From Salinarimonas ramus (GTDB lineage Bacteria; Pseudomonadota; Alphaproteobacteria; Rhizobiales; Beijerinckiaceae), in NCBI RefSeq assembly GCF_014645695.1, contig NZ_BMMF01000010.1:1-64000 (forward strand): DNA of 64,000 bases. The letters are read 5' to 3'. Shown here in pieces: positions 18,185 to 26,655 of the stretch. The translations under genes and the position numbers were made by a program. Positions within the stretch are counted from its first letter, which is position 1; every line of letters begins with the position of its first letter. The notes below the pieces were generated by a model that was not told the origin of the DNA, did not search any database, and saw only the letters and a program-made list of their open reading frames with translations.

Positions 18185-19135
18185 ATGAGCAAGAGCTTCG
18201 CCTCGACGGGCGACATGACCGAGAAGACGGTCACCTTCAAGGAGATCGGGCCGGACCTCTACGCCTACACGGCGCAGGGGGACCCGAATTCCGGCATCAT
18301 CGTGGGCGACGATTGCTGCATGGTGATCGACGCCCAGGCGACCCCCGCCATGGCGAACGACGTCATCGCCCGCGTGCGGCAGGTCACCGACAAGCCGATC
18401 AAGTACGTGCTGCTGACGCACTACCACGCGGTACGCGTGCTCGGCGCCTCCGCCTACGGGGCGCAGGGCATCATCGCCTCCGACCTCACCCTCGCCCTCA
18501 TCGAGGAGCGCGGCCGGCAGGACTGGGAGAGCGAGGTCGGGCGCTTCCCCCGCCTCTTCCGCGGCGCGGAGACGATCCCCGGCCTCACCTGGCCGAACCT
18601 CGTCCTCGACACGGAGCTGACGGTGTTCCTCGGCAAGCGCGAGGTGAAGATCTGGCACATGGGCGCGGGCCACACGGCAGGCGACGTCGTCGCCTGGGTG
18701 CCGGACGCGGAGGTGATGTTCTCGGGCGATCTCGTGGAGTACCACTCCGCCTGCTATTGCGGCGACGCCCATCTGCGCGAGTGGCCGGAGACGCTCGACG
18801 GCATCCGAAACGCCAACCCCAAGGCCCTCGTGCCCGGCCGCGGCGACGCGCTCACCGACCGCGCGACGGTGCGCGAGGCGATCGCCATGACGCGCGACTT
18901 CGTGCAGACGCTCTACACGCAGGCCGAGCTCTCGGTGGCGCGTGGGCGCTCGCTCAAGGAGACCTATGACGCGACCCGCGCCGTGATGGACCCGCGCTTC
19001 GGCTCCTTCGCCATCTACGATCACTGCCAGCCCTTCAACGTCTCGCGCGCCTTCGACGAGGCGTCCGGGGTGCACCACCCCACGATCTGGACCGCCGAGC
19101 GCGACCAGGAGATGTGGGCGGCGCTGCAGGGGTGA
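18185..19135 (+). CDS. MBL-fold metallo-hydrolase with altered HxHxDH motif
   Basis: A 316-residue metallo-beta-lactamase-fold protein. The expected beta-sandwich features are present (NSGIIVGDDCCMVIDAQATP, GAGHTAGDVVAW, VMFSGDLVE), but the first metal motif reads THYHAVRVLG: His79 and His81 are kept while the usual Asp and His of HxHxDH are Val83 and Arg84. That leaves one metal site incomplete and may mean a single metal or altered chemistry. The C-terminal region (ARGRSLKETYDATRAVMDPRFG) resembles the quinoprotein-relay/glyoxylase-like group. It starts after AGCCAGGG and is convergent with the ureide gene. Substrate unknown. Confidence 0.85.
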   Translation: MSKSFASTGDMTEKTVTFKEIGPDLYAYTAQGDPNSGIIVGDDCCMVIDAQATPAMANDVIARVRQVTDKPIKYVLLTHYHAVRVLGASAYGAQGIIASDLTLALIEERGRQDWESEVGRFPRLFRGAETIPGLTWPNLVLDTELTVFLGKREVKIWHMGAGHTAGDVVAWVPDAEVMFSGDLVEYHSACYCGDAHLREWPETLDGIRNANPKALVPGRGDALTDRATVREAIAMTRDFVQTLYTQAELSVARGRSLKETYDATRAVMDPRFGSFAIYDHCQPFNVSRAFDEASGVHHPTIWTAERDQEMWAALQG

Positions 19136-19151
19136 GCGCGCGCTTCTTTGC

Positions 19152-20615
19152 CTAGAGCGAAGGAGAAGGCGATCGCGCGCGCATGCGCTCGTCGAGGCGC
19201 AGGCGTGCGATCGTCGCGATCTCGGCCATGGCGGTCTCGAGCTCGGCCGCCGGCTCGTTCGCGAGGCGCGTCTCGAAGGCGGCGAGGATCTCGGCCTTCG
19301 AGCGGCCGCGCACCGCCATGATGAACGGGTGGCCGAAGCGCGCCTTGTAGGCGTCGTTGAGCGCGAGGAAGCGCTGCTTCTCCGAGGGCGTGAGCCGCGT
19401 CAGCCCCGCCGAGGCCTGCTCCGCCTGGCTCTCGGGCGCCATCTCCGCGAGCTCGAGGCGCCCGGCGAGATCGGGGTGCGCGTCGATCAGCGCCCGCTTT
19501 CGCGCAGGCGATGCCGGCTCGAGCGCACGCAGAAGAGCCGCGTGCAGCCCCTCCGGCGTCGCGGTCTCCGGGCCGAGGCCCGCCTCCCACGCCTCCTCCG
19601 CGATCCAGGGAGAATGCTCGAAGACATCCCCGTAAGCCGCGACGAACAGGGGCTTTCCCATGTCTGCCGGCGCGACACCCGCCGGCAGGTGATTCCTCGC
19701 CCAGTGCCGGGCGATGTCGAGGCGCGTGGCGCACCAGGCGCCGCCCTTCGCCTGCACGTAGTCGAGGAAGCGCGCCAGCGCCGCCGCCCGGCCCGGCCGG
19801 CCGACGAGGCGGCAATGGAGGCCCACCGACATCATCTTCGGCGCGTGCTCTCCCTCCTCCCAGAGGACGTCGAACGTGTCCTTCAGATAGGTGAAGAACT
19901 GGTCGCCCGCGTTGAAGCCCTGGGGCGTCGCGAAGCGCATGTCGTTGGCGTCGAGCGTGTAGGGCACGATGAGGAAGGGGCGCCCGTGAGGATCCGCCAC
20001 CCAGTAGGGCAGCTCGTCCGCATACGAATCGGCGGAATAGAGAAAGCCGCCCTCCTCCATCGTCAGGCGCAGCGTGCTCTCGGAGGTACGGCCCTGATAC
20101 AGGCCCAGAGGGCGCGTGCCCGCGACCTCGGTGTGGAGGCGCACCGCCTCCGCGATGTGCTCGCGCTCGACGTGGACCGGCGCGTCGCGATAATCGATCC
20201 ACTTGAGCCCATGGGAGGCGATCTCCCAGCCCGCCTCGTTCATGGCGGCGACGGCATCCGGGTTGCGCGCCATGGCGCTCGCCACGCCGTAGACCGTGAC
20301 GGGGATGGCGCGCTCGGTGAACATGCGCCACAGCCGCCAGAAACCCGCCCGCGAGCCGTATTCATAGATCGATTCCATGTTCATGTGCCGCTGGCCCGGC
20401 CAGGGCTGCGCGCCGACGATCTCGGAGAGAAAGGCTTCCGAAGCGGGGTCGCCGTGGAGGATCGCGTTCTCGCCTCCCTCCTCGTAATTGATGACGAATT
20501 GCACGGCGACGCGCGCCCCGCCGGGCCAGGCGGCGTTGGGCGGATTGCGGCCGTAGCCGACGAGGTCGCGCGGATAGTCGCCCTTCGCAGGGTCGAAGAC
20601 GGTCGAGGCGGCCAT
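19152..20615 (-). CDS. puuE-uraD: Fused allantoinase (PuuE type) and OHCU decarboxylase (UraD)
   Basis: A 487-residue bifunctional protein. Residues about 1-310 are a polysaccharide-deacetylase-fold allantoinase of the PuuE type: YPRDLVGYGRNPPNAAWPGG, VQFVINYEEGGENAILHGD, EIASHGLKWIDYRD and YQGRTSESTLRLT. After a short linker, residues about 325-480 match 2-oxo-4-hydroxy-4-carboxy-5-ureidoimidazoline decarboxylase: FVAAYGDVFEHSPWIAE, LIDAHPDLAGRL, and NDAYKARFGHPFIMAVRG near the C-terminus. UraD makes S-allantoin from OHCU, and PuuE then opens the hydantoin ring, so the fusion joins consecutive steps of urate degradation. The start at 20615 follows GGGAG and lies 5 bases after the uraH stop. 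No uricase gene is in the window. Confidence 0.93.
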   Translation of the reverse strand: MAASTVFDPAKGDYPRDLVGYGRNPPNAAWPGGARVAVQFVINYEEGGENAILHGDPASEAFLSEIVGAQPWPGQRHMNMESIYEYGSRAGFWRLWRMFTERAIPVTVYGVASAMARNPDAVAAMNEAGWEIASHGLKWIDYRDAPVHVEREHIAEAVRLHTEVAGTRPLGLYQGRTSESTLRLTMEEGGFLYSADSYADELPYWVADPHGRPFLIVPYTLDANDMRFATPQGFNAGDQFFTYLKDTFDVLWEEGEHAPKMMSVGLHCRLVGRPGRAAALARFLDYVQAKGGAWCATRLDIARHWARNHLPAGVAPADMGKPLFVAAYGDVFEHSPWIAEEAWEAGLGPETATPEGLHAALLRALEPASPARKRALIDAHPDLAGRLELAEMAPESQAEQASAGLTRLTPSEKQRFLALNDAYKARFGHPFIMAVRGRSKAEILAAFETRLANEPAAELETAMAEIATIARLRLDERMRARSPSPSL

Positions 20616-20620
20616 GGCGC

Positions 20621-20977
20621 TCAGCTCCCGCGATAGGTGGAATAGCTCCACGGGCTCGCCAGCAGCGGCACGTGGTAATGCCCGTCGGGCTCGGCGATGG
20701 CGAAGCGGATGGGGACGATGTCGAGGAAGGCGGGCTCGGTCGGAGCCGCGCCCTTCGCCCGGAAATAATCGCCCATGGCGAAGCTCAGCTCGTAGGTGCC
20801 CACTCGGTAGGCCTCTCCCGAAAGGAGCGGCGCGTCGGTGCGTCCGTCCGCGTTCGTGCGGGTCTCGACGAGGCGGGTGCGCGAGCCGTCGGGCTCGATC
20901 CGATCGAGCGTGAGGGCGACGCCCGCGGCGGGGCCGCCATGGGCGGTGTCGAGGACATGGGTCGAGAGGCGCGGCAT
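20621..20977 (-). CDS. uraH: 5-hydroxyisourate hydrolase
   Basis: A 118-residue transthyretin-like enzyme that hydrolyses 5-hydroxyisourate to OHCU, the step before UraD. The N-terminal signature [16 protein letters not shown] and the C-terminal YRGS that distinguishes the hydrolase from true transthyretin are both present, along with the [20 protein letters not shown] closing segment. No signal peptide is seen, so it is cytoplasmic. It is the first gene of a two-gene operon with the fused allantoinase/decarboxylase, so hydroxyisourate, OHCU and allantoin are processed in sequence. It is divergent from topA with a 270-base gap. Confidence 0.95.
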   Translation of the reverse strand: MPRLSTHVLDTAHGGPAAGVALTLDRIEPDGSRTRLVETRTNADGRTDAPLLSGEAYRVGTYELSFAMGDYFRAKGAAPTEPAFLDIVPIRFAIAEPDGHYHVPLLASPWSYSTYRGS

Positions 20978-21247
20978 CGGGGCTCCTCGTGCGCTCGGCG
21001 CGTGACTGCGGGCGTATGGCTCCAGATGTCGGACGCCGGCCGGGCCTGCGTCAAGTGCGCGCGCGCCCTCCGCGACGCCGTGCGCGCCGGGCTCGGAGAG
21101 GTCCCGACCGCACGTTTACACGCCTGTCCGAGGACGCCCCGATTTGACAGCGCCGCCGCTCTTGCCCACTTAGACCCTTCGCGTCGCCGCCCGGGGCTCC
21201 GGCGGCGCGACCGCCGATCCGCCGTGCCCGTCCGGGAAACCCTTTCG

Positions 21248-24007
21248 ATGAAAGTCGTCGTCGTCGAGTCGCCCGCCAAGGCCAAGACGATCAACAAGTA
21301 TCTGGGTCGGGACTACGAGGTCCTGGCGAGCTTCGGCCACATCCGCGACCTGCCGCCCAAGGACGGCTCCGTGGACCCGGAGAACGACTTCCACATGCTC
21401 TGGGAGCTGGAGGACCGCGGCGCCAAGCGGCTGTCCGACATCGCCAAGGCCGTGAAGGGCGCCGACAAGCTCATCCTCGCCACCGACCCGGATCGCGAGG
21501 GCGAGGCCATCTCCTGGCACGTGCTGGAGGCGTTGAACGAGAAGCGCGTGCTCAAGGGCGTGCCCATCGAGCGCGTGACCTTCAACGCCATCACCAAGGA
21601 TTCGGTGGCCGCCGCCATGCGGGCGCCGCGCCAGATCGATCAGGCGCTGGTGGACGCCTATCTCGCCCGCCGGGCCCTCGACTACCTCGTCGGCTTCACC
21701 CTCTCGCCCGTCCTGTGGCGCAAGCTCCCTGGCTCGCGCTCGGCGGGGCGCGTCCAGTCGGTGGCGCTGCGCCTCGTCTGCGACCGCGAGCGCGAGATCG
21801 AGAGCTTCGTCCCGCGCGAGTACTGGTCCCTGGTGGCGACGCTCGCGACCAAGGACGGCGGCGTCTTCGACGCGCGCCTCGTGGGCGCCGACGGCAAGAA
21901 GATCACCCGGCTCGACATCGGCAACGGCGAAGACGCCGAGCGCTTCAAGAAGGACCTGGAGCTCGCGACCTTCGCGGTCTCCAACGTCGAGGCGAAGCCC
22001 GCCAAGCGCCACCCCCAGCCGCCCTTCACCACCTCGACGCTCCAGCAGGAGGCTTCGCGCAAGCTCGGCATGGCGCCGGCGCAGACCATGCGGGTCGCCC
22101 AGCGCCTCTACGAGGGCGTGGAGATCGGCGGCGAGACGGTGGGCCTCATCACCTACATGCGGACCGACGGCGTCGACATGGCGCCAGAGGCCGTGCGCGC
22201 CGCGCGCGCGGTGATCGGCCGCGAGTTCGGCGATCGCTACGTGCCGGACGTGCCGCGCAAGTATACGACCAAGGCCAAGAACGCGCAGGAAGCCCACGAG
22301 GCCGTGCGGCCGACCGACATGGGCCGGCTGCCCAAGCAGGTGGCGCGCTACCTCGACGCCGAGCAGGCGAAGCTCTACGAGCTGATCTGGGTGCGCACCC
22401 TCGCCTCGCAGATGGAATCGGCCCAGCTCGAGCGCACGACGGCGGACATCGCCGCCAAGGTCGGCCCGCGCACGCTGGAGCTTCGCGCCACCGGGCAGGT
22501 GATCAAGTTCGACGGCTTCCTCACGCTCTACCAGGAAGGGCGCGACGACGAGGACGACGAGGAGTCCGGCCGCCTGCCGCCCATGTCGGCCGGCGATCCG
22601 CTCGATCGCCAGCGCATCGCCTCGACGCAGCACTTCACCGAGCCGCCGCCGCGCTATTCCGAGGCGAGCCTCGTCAAGCGCATGGAGGAGCTCGGCATCG
22701 GCCGGCCCTCGACCTACGCCTCGATCCTGCAGGTGCTCAAGGATCGCGAGTACGTCACCCTCGACAAGAAGCGCCTCTACGCCCACGACAAGGGCCGCAT
22801 CGTCACGGCCTTCCTCGAAGCGTTCTTCAAGCGCTACGTGGAGTACGACTTCACCGCCGCGCTGGAGGAGCAGCTCGACCGGATCTCGAACCACGAGATC
22901 GACTGGAAGCAGGTGCTGCGCGACTTCTGGCGGGACTTCTCGGCGTCGGTCGGCGACACCAAGGACCTGCGCACGACGCAGGTGCTCGACGCGCTCAACG
23001 ATTATCTCGGGCCGCACATCTTCCCTCAGAAGGGCGAGGGCATCGACCCTCGCGCCTGCCCGACCTGCGGGACGGGGACGCTCTCGCTCAAGCTCGGCAA
23101 GTTCGGCGCCTTCATCGGCTGCTCGAACTACCCCGAATGCCGCTTCACCCGCCAGCTCTCCGCCGCCCACGGCGAGGGCGACGCGGAGGGCGGGCAGCCC
23201 GGCACGCGGGTGCTCGGCAAGGACCCGGAGACGGGTCTCGACGTGTCGCTGCGCGACGGGCGCTTCGGCCCCTTCGTCCAGCTGGGCGAGGCGGAGGGCG
23301 ACGCCAAGCCCAAGCGCGCCTCGCTGCCCAAGGGGATGACCCCGTCCGCCGTCGATCTCGAGAAGGCCCTCGCGCTGCTCTCGCTGCCGCGCGAGGTGGC
23401 GAAGCACCCCGAGAGCGGCGAGCCGATCAAGGCAGGCATCGGGCGTTTCGGGCCCTACGTCCAGCACGGCAAGACCTATGCCTCCCTCGCCAAGGACGAC
23501 GACGTGCTCGAGATCGGCGCCAACCGCGCCATCGACCTCATCGTCGCCAAGGAGAGCGGCGCCGGCGGCCGGCGCGGCGGAGGCGATCCCGGTCGCACGC
23601 TCGGCGAGGACCCGATCAGCGGCAAGCCCATCGTCGTCAAGGCGGGGCGCTACGGCCCCTACGTGACCGACGGCACCACCAACGCCACCCTGCCCAAGGG
23701 CACCGAGGCGGACGCGGTCACGCTCGACGCCGCCGTGCCGCTGCTCGAGGCCCGCCGCGCGGCCGGCGGGGGGAAGAAGGCGTCGGGCAAGTCCGCGTCG
23801 AAGTCGTCTTCGAAGTCGGCGTCCGCACGCAAGGGCACGACGCGCAAGGCCGCCGCCGCGGACGGCGAGGCGCCGGAGAAGACGGCGTCCACGGCCAAGA
23901 AGGCATCGGCGGCGAAGAAGCCGGCCGCCGCCAAGAAGCCGGCCGCGGCCAAGAAGCCCGCTGCGGCGAAGAAGCCGGCGGCCGAGAAGAAGAGCGCGGC
24001 GGAATAG
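21248..24007 (+). CDS. topA: DNA topoisomerase I
   Basis: A 919-residue type IA topoisomerase that relaxes negative supercoils. The start ATG at 21248 gives the conserved MKVVVVESPAKAKTINKYLG; an open frame continues upstream but without similarity. The Toprim acidic motif DPDREGE is at residues 80-86 and the catalytic tyrosine is Tyr303 in ITYMRTDG. One clear four-Cys zinc ribbon follows the core near residues 605-635 (CPTCGTGTL...GCSNYPEC), then several topoisomerase C-terminal repeat units (RFGPFVQLG, RFGPYVQHG, RYGPYVTDG). The last 80 residues are a Lys/Ala/Ser tail with AAKKP repeated four times, reminiscent of histone H1-like tails and likely to increase DNA affinity. No dprA precedes it, unlike in many alphaproteobacteria. 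Confidence 0.97.
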   Translation: MKVVVVESPAKAKTINKYLGRDYEVLASFGHIRDLPPKDGSVDPENDFHMLWELEDRGAKRLSDIAKAVKGADKLILATDPDREGEAISWHVLEALNEKRVLKGVPIERVTFNAITKDSVAAAMRAPRQIDQALVDAYLARRALDYLVGFTLSPVLWRKLPGSRSAGRVQSVALRLVCDREREIESFVPREYWSLVATLATKDGGVFDARLVGADGKKITRLDIGNGEDAERFKKDLELATFAVSNVEAKPAKRHPQPPFTTSTLQQEASRKLGMAPAQTMRVAQRLYEGVEIGGETVGLITYMRTDGVDMAPEAVRAARAVIGREFGDRYVPDVPRKYTTKAKNAQEAHEAVRPTDMGRLPKQVARYLDAEQAKLYELIWVRTLASQMESAQLERTTADIAAKVGPRTLELRATGQVIKFDGFLTLYQEGRDDEDDEESGRLPPMSAGDPLDRQRIASTQHFTEPPPRYSEASLVKRMEELGIGRPSTYASILQVLKDREYVTLDKKRLYAHDKGRIVTAFLEAFFKRYVEYDFTAALEEQLDRISNHEIDWKQVLRDFWRDFSASVGDTKDLRTTQVLDALNDYLGPHIFPQKGEGIDPRACPTCGTGTLSLKLGKFGAFIGCSNYPECRFTRQLSAAHGEGDAEGGQPGTRVLGKDPETGLDVSLRDGRFGPFVQLGEAEGDAKPKRASLPKGMTPSAVDLEKALALLSLPREVAKHPESGEPIKAGIGRFGPYVQHGKTYASLAKDDDVLEIGANRAIDLIVAKESGAGGRRGGGDPGRTLGEDPISGKPIVVKAGRYGPYVTDGTTNATLPKGTEADAVTLDAAVPLLEARRAAGGGKKASGKSASKSSSKSASARKGTTRKAAAADGEAPEKTASTAKKASAAKKPAAAKKPAAAKKPAAAKKPAAEKKSAAE

Positions 24008-24138
24008 GCCGTCTAGCGCTTCCTCGAGGAGCCGCGCCGGGAGGTCTGCGGGACAGTGGCGAAGTTCGCGGACCCGTTCGGGAACGGGTGGGATCTGATC
24101 GGAATCGAAGATTTCGCGTGCTGAGCAACGCGTCGCCT

Positions 24139-24262
24139 TCTCCCCGCAGGGGAGGACGACGACCCGAGGGTCGGAGGGTGGGGAGGGGGCGGGCCGGCGT
24201 GCAGAACTCTCGGAACGCCCCCACCGCCCGCGCTTCGCGCGGACTCCTCCCCTTCGGGGAGG
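24139..24262. repeat. Repeat family B, copy 1
   Basis: A 124-base palindromic element opening with TCTCCCCGCAGGGGAGG and closing with CTCCCCTTCGGGGAGG. An inverse-complement copy with roughly 90% identity by eye is at 40146-40264; shared internal landmarks are GACGACGACCCGAGGGTCGG, CGGAACGCCCCCACCGCCCG and GCGGACTCCTCCCC. It lies between topA and the convergent GNAT gene, directly against the GNAT stop codon. No coding capacity is supported. Confidence 0.75.
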
Positions 24263-24793
24263 TCACCCGCCCCGCAGATCCTTGTAGAACAGCTTCGTCG
24301 CCCCGAGACGGCCGTCGGGCCAGAGCGCGAAGTCGGGGATGACGCCCACGGGCTCCCAGCTTCCGCGGGTGTAGAGGCGCTCGGCCGCGGTGCCGGGCGT
24401 CGTGTCGAGGACGAGGAGCCACAGGCCCGCCGCCAGCGCCTCGCGCTCGGCGGCGGCGAGGAGGGCGGTGCCGACGCCCCTACCCTGCGCGTCCGGGTGG
24501 ACCAGCATCTTGGCGAGATCGCCGCGATGGGGCTGGTTCGGTCTGCCCGCCGCGCAGACCTGGACGGTGCCGACCATGCGCCCGTCGTTCTCCGCGACGA
24601 GGAGGATCGTCCCTCCCGCCCCGACGTCGGCGGCGACGCTCCGCCAGAAGGCGAGCGCCTCCTCGCGCGGCGTGTCGGCCATGAGCGAGACGGACGCGCC
24701 TCGAGCGACGCAGGCGCGGTGGATGTCCGCGAGGGCCGCGCAGGCCTCTCGGGCCGCCTCGGCATCGAGGCGGCGGATCATGATCTCGGTCAT
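24263..24793 (-). CDS. GNAT family N-acetyltransferase
   Basis: A 176-residue acetyltransferase from the ATG at 24793 (MTEIMIRRLDAEAAREA). The acetyl-CoA-binding motif A is evident in LAKMLVHPDAQGRGVGTALLAAAEREA (Q/RxxGxG/A as QGRGVG), followed by LLVLDTTPGTAAERLYTRGSW and a VIPDFALWPDG segment where small-molecule-acetylating GNATs place substrate residues. It begins 14 bases after the XRE-cupin gene and is presumably controlled by it. Pairs of XRE-cupin regulator plus GNAT are common and often act on an amine or amino acid; the substrate here is not known. Confidence 0.9.
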   Translation of the reverse strand: MTEIMIRRLDAEAAREACAALADIHRACVARGASVSLMADTPREEALAFWRSVAADVGAGGTILLVAENDGRMVGTVQVCAAGRPNQPHRGDLAKMLVHPDAQGRGVGTALLAAAEREALAAGLWLLVLDTTPGTAAERLYTRGSWEPVGVIPDFALWPDGRLGATKLFYKDLRGG

Positions 24794-24807
24794 CGGGGCA
24801 GCTCCGC

Positions 24808-25398
24808 TCAGGCGGGAAGGCGCGAGAGGACGACCGCATAGCGCGCGGGCGTCTCTCCCGGATTGTGGAATGCGACCGGCCAGTCGAGACGCATGAACAG
24901 GCAGTCGCCGACGAAGAGGCGGCTCGTCTCGGTGCCGACCGTCATCTCGATCGTGCCGTCGAGCACCCAGACCTGCTGCGCCACGCCGTGCCAGCCGAGC
25001 GCGTTGTCGAAGACGACGCGCTCGCCCGGGGGGAAGGTGACGTCGACGATCTCGGCGGCGCCCTTCGCCGCGGCGGGCGAGACGTTGCGGCGGACGTAGC
25101 CGCTCTGCGGATCCTGCCAGGACGGCTGGTCCGCGGCACGGGAGAGAGCGGAAGAAGGGGGCGGCGCCGCATGCCCGGCGTCCCGGCTCTGCTCGCCCTC
25201 CGAGAACAGCGAGGCCACGCTCGTGCCGAGGCCGGCTGCGATGCGCGCGAGGAGCGTCGCGGTCGGGCTCGCCTCCCCGCGCTCGATTCGTGAGAGTGCC
25301 GCCCGCGACACGCCGGAGGCGTCCGCGAGGGCGTCGAGCGTCATGCGCCGGTCTGTGCGGGCGAAACGGATGCGAGAGGCGAGGGTTCTGTTTTCCAT
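24808..25398 (-). CDS. XRE family transcriptional regulator with C-terminal cupin domain
   Basis: A 196-residue regulator with two domains. Residues about 8-65 are a Cro/CI helix-turn-helix (MTLDALADASGVSRAALSRIERGEASPTATLLARIA). Residues about 115-190 are a small cupin barrel (FPPGERVVFDNALGWHGVAQQVWVLDGTIEMTVG and GDCLFMRLDWPVAFHNPGETPARYAVV) that would sense a ligand. It is first in a two-gene operon with a GNAT gene. A 35-base near-perfect palindrome covers its start codon, indicating autoregulation. Family members of this type often control amino acid or polyamine metabolism genes. Confidence 0.93.
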   Translation of the reverse strand: MENRTLASRIRFARTDRRMTLDALADASGVSRAALSRIERGEASPTATLLARIAAGLGTSVASLFSEGEQSRDAGHAAPPPSSALSRAADQPSWQDPQSGYVRRNVSPAAAKGAAEIVDVTFPPGERVVFDNALGWHGVAQQVWVLDGTIEMTVGTETSRLFVGDCLFMRLDWPVAFHNPGETPARYAVVLSRLPA

Positions 25399-25427
25399 GA
25401 TGCGAGAATATTTCTCTCATCATGGAA
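25393..25427. promoter_or_regulatory. 35-base palindromic operator over the XRE-cupin start codon
   Basis: Fifteen of 17 base pairs of this odd-length palindrome match. The outer arms are TTCCATGATG and CATCATGGAA and the inner part is GAGAA-TAT-TTCTC. The ATG of the XRE-cupin gene lies inside the left arm (25396-25398 on the minus strand), so a bound dimer of dimers would cover the start and leader. This is the strongest operator-like sequence in the window. Confidence 0.75.
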
Positions 25428-25435
25428 GTCAATCC

Positions 25436-26536
25436 TCATCCCGCCCGCTCGAACAGATCGCCCTCCCCCGCGCCGTCGTCGAAGTCGAGCGCCTCGATAC
25501 GGCGCCCGCGACGGCGGATCTTCTCCGTCGAGGTACGGATCCCGGCCACGTCGTCCTGGGCCTGGCGGAAGTGCTGGTCGAGCTTCGCGACGCGCTCGTC
25601 GAGGCGTGACACGTCGGCGACGAGGCGTGCGACCTCGGTCTGGATCACCCGCGCCTCCTCGCGCACCCGCGCGTCGCGGGCCAGCGCCTGGACGACCTGG
25701 ATCGCCAGCGCCAGCAGCGCCGGAGAGACGATGACGACCCGCGCGCGGTGAGCGCGCTCGACGACCTCCCCGAAATGCTCCTGGAGATCGGCGTAGAGGC
25801 TCTCGGCGGGGACGAACATGAGGGCGACGTCCTGCGTCTCGCCGGGGATGAGGTACTTGCCCGCGATGTCCTGGACGTGCCGCGCCACGTCCGCCCGCAC
25901 CCGCTGCGCCGCGCGGGCACGCGCCTCCGCCGAGGGCGCGTCGCGAAACGACGCGAAGCTCTCCAGCGGGAACTTCGCGTCGATGACGAGCCCGCGCGCG
26001 TCGCCGGGCAGCCGCACGAGGCAATCCGGGCGTGCGCCCGACGAGAGTGTCGCCTGGAAGGCGAAGGCGTCGGCGGGCAGGCCGTCGCGGACAATCGCCT
26101 CCATGCGCCCCTGCCCCCAGGCGCCGCGCGCCTGCTTGTTGGCGAGCACCTTCTCGAGGCTCGTCACCTGCTGGGTGAGGAGGCCGATGTTCTTCTGCGC
26201 GGCGTCGATCACGGCGAGGCGCGCGTTGAGCTTGGACAGGCTCTCGTTCTGCGCCGCCGTGCCGCGCTCGATGCGCTCGGCGAGCATGCGCGCGAAATCG
26301 CCCTGGCGCGATCCGAACACCTCCGTGAACGAGGTCATCCGCCCCGTCATCTCCGCCTGGCGCTTGGCGATCTCCGCCATCGTGCGGGCGAGGTCGTCGC
26401 GCTCGCGCCGCAGGCGCCGCGTCGCGGCGACGAGGTAGAGGAGGCAGACGAGCGCGAACGCACCCGCCGCCACCGCGACGGCGGCCGGGTCGAGCGCGGC
26501 GAGGCGGGCGAGGAGCGTGTCCGCGGAGGCTTCCAT
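25436..26536 (-). CDS. rmuC: DNA recombination protein RmuC
   Basis: A 366-residue RmuC-family protein. From the ATG at 26536 the N-terminus has one membrane-spanning helix (AAVAVAAGAFALVCLLYLVAAT), followed by a coiled-coil region rich in Glu/Arg (about residues 50-140). The nuclease-like RmuC core has the recognisable GAWGQGRMEAIVRDGL, PDCLVRLPGDARGLVIDAKFPLE and FVPAESLYADLQEHFGEVVERAHRARVVIVSP segments; the D...(D/E)xK arrangement (CLVRLP...IDAKFPLE) matches a PD-(D/E)XK nuclease fold. RmuC limits rearrangements at inverted repeats and acts in DNA damage and phage contexts. It is upstream of and co-directional with the XRE-cupin gene but separated by the operator. Confidence 0.93.
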   Translation of the reverse strand: MEASADTLLARLAALDPAAVAVAAGAFALVCLLYLVAATRRLRRERDDLARTMAEIAKRQAEMTGRMTSFTEVFGSRQGDFARMLAERIERGTAAQNESLSKLNARLAVIDAAQKNIGLLTQQVTSLEKVLANKQARGAWGQGRMEAIVRDGLPADAFAFQATLSSGARPDCLVRLPGDARGLVIDAKFPLESFASFRDAPSAEARARAAQRVRADVARHVQDIAGKYLIPGETQDVALMFVPAESLYADLQEHFGEVVERAHRARVVIVSPALLALAIQVVQALARDARVREEARVIQTEVARLVADVSRLDERVAKLDQHFRQAQDDVAGIRTSTEKIRRRGRRIEALDFDDGAGEGDLFERAG

Positions 26537-26655
26537 GGGCGGGAGTGTGCGGGGGAATTGCGAACGAAGGCTGAACGGGCGGGCTTCGGAACCGCTGCCG
26601 GCCCGTCCTGTTGGGAACGAGAGCACGTGATCGCACACATCGACGGAGACATCCC

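Noticed and set aside
20672-21247. An in-frame 192-codon extension upstream of topA.
   Set aside because: It overlaps uraH on the other strand and has no similarity; the conserved TopA N-terminus begins at 21248.
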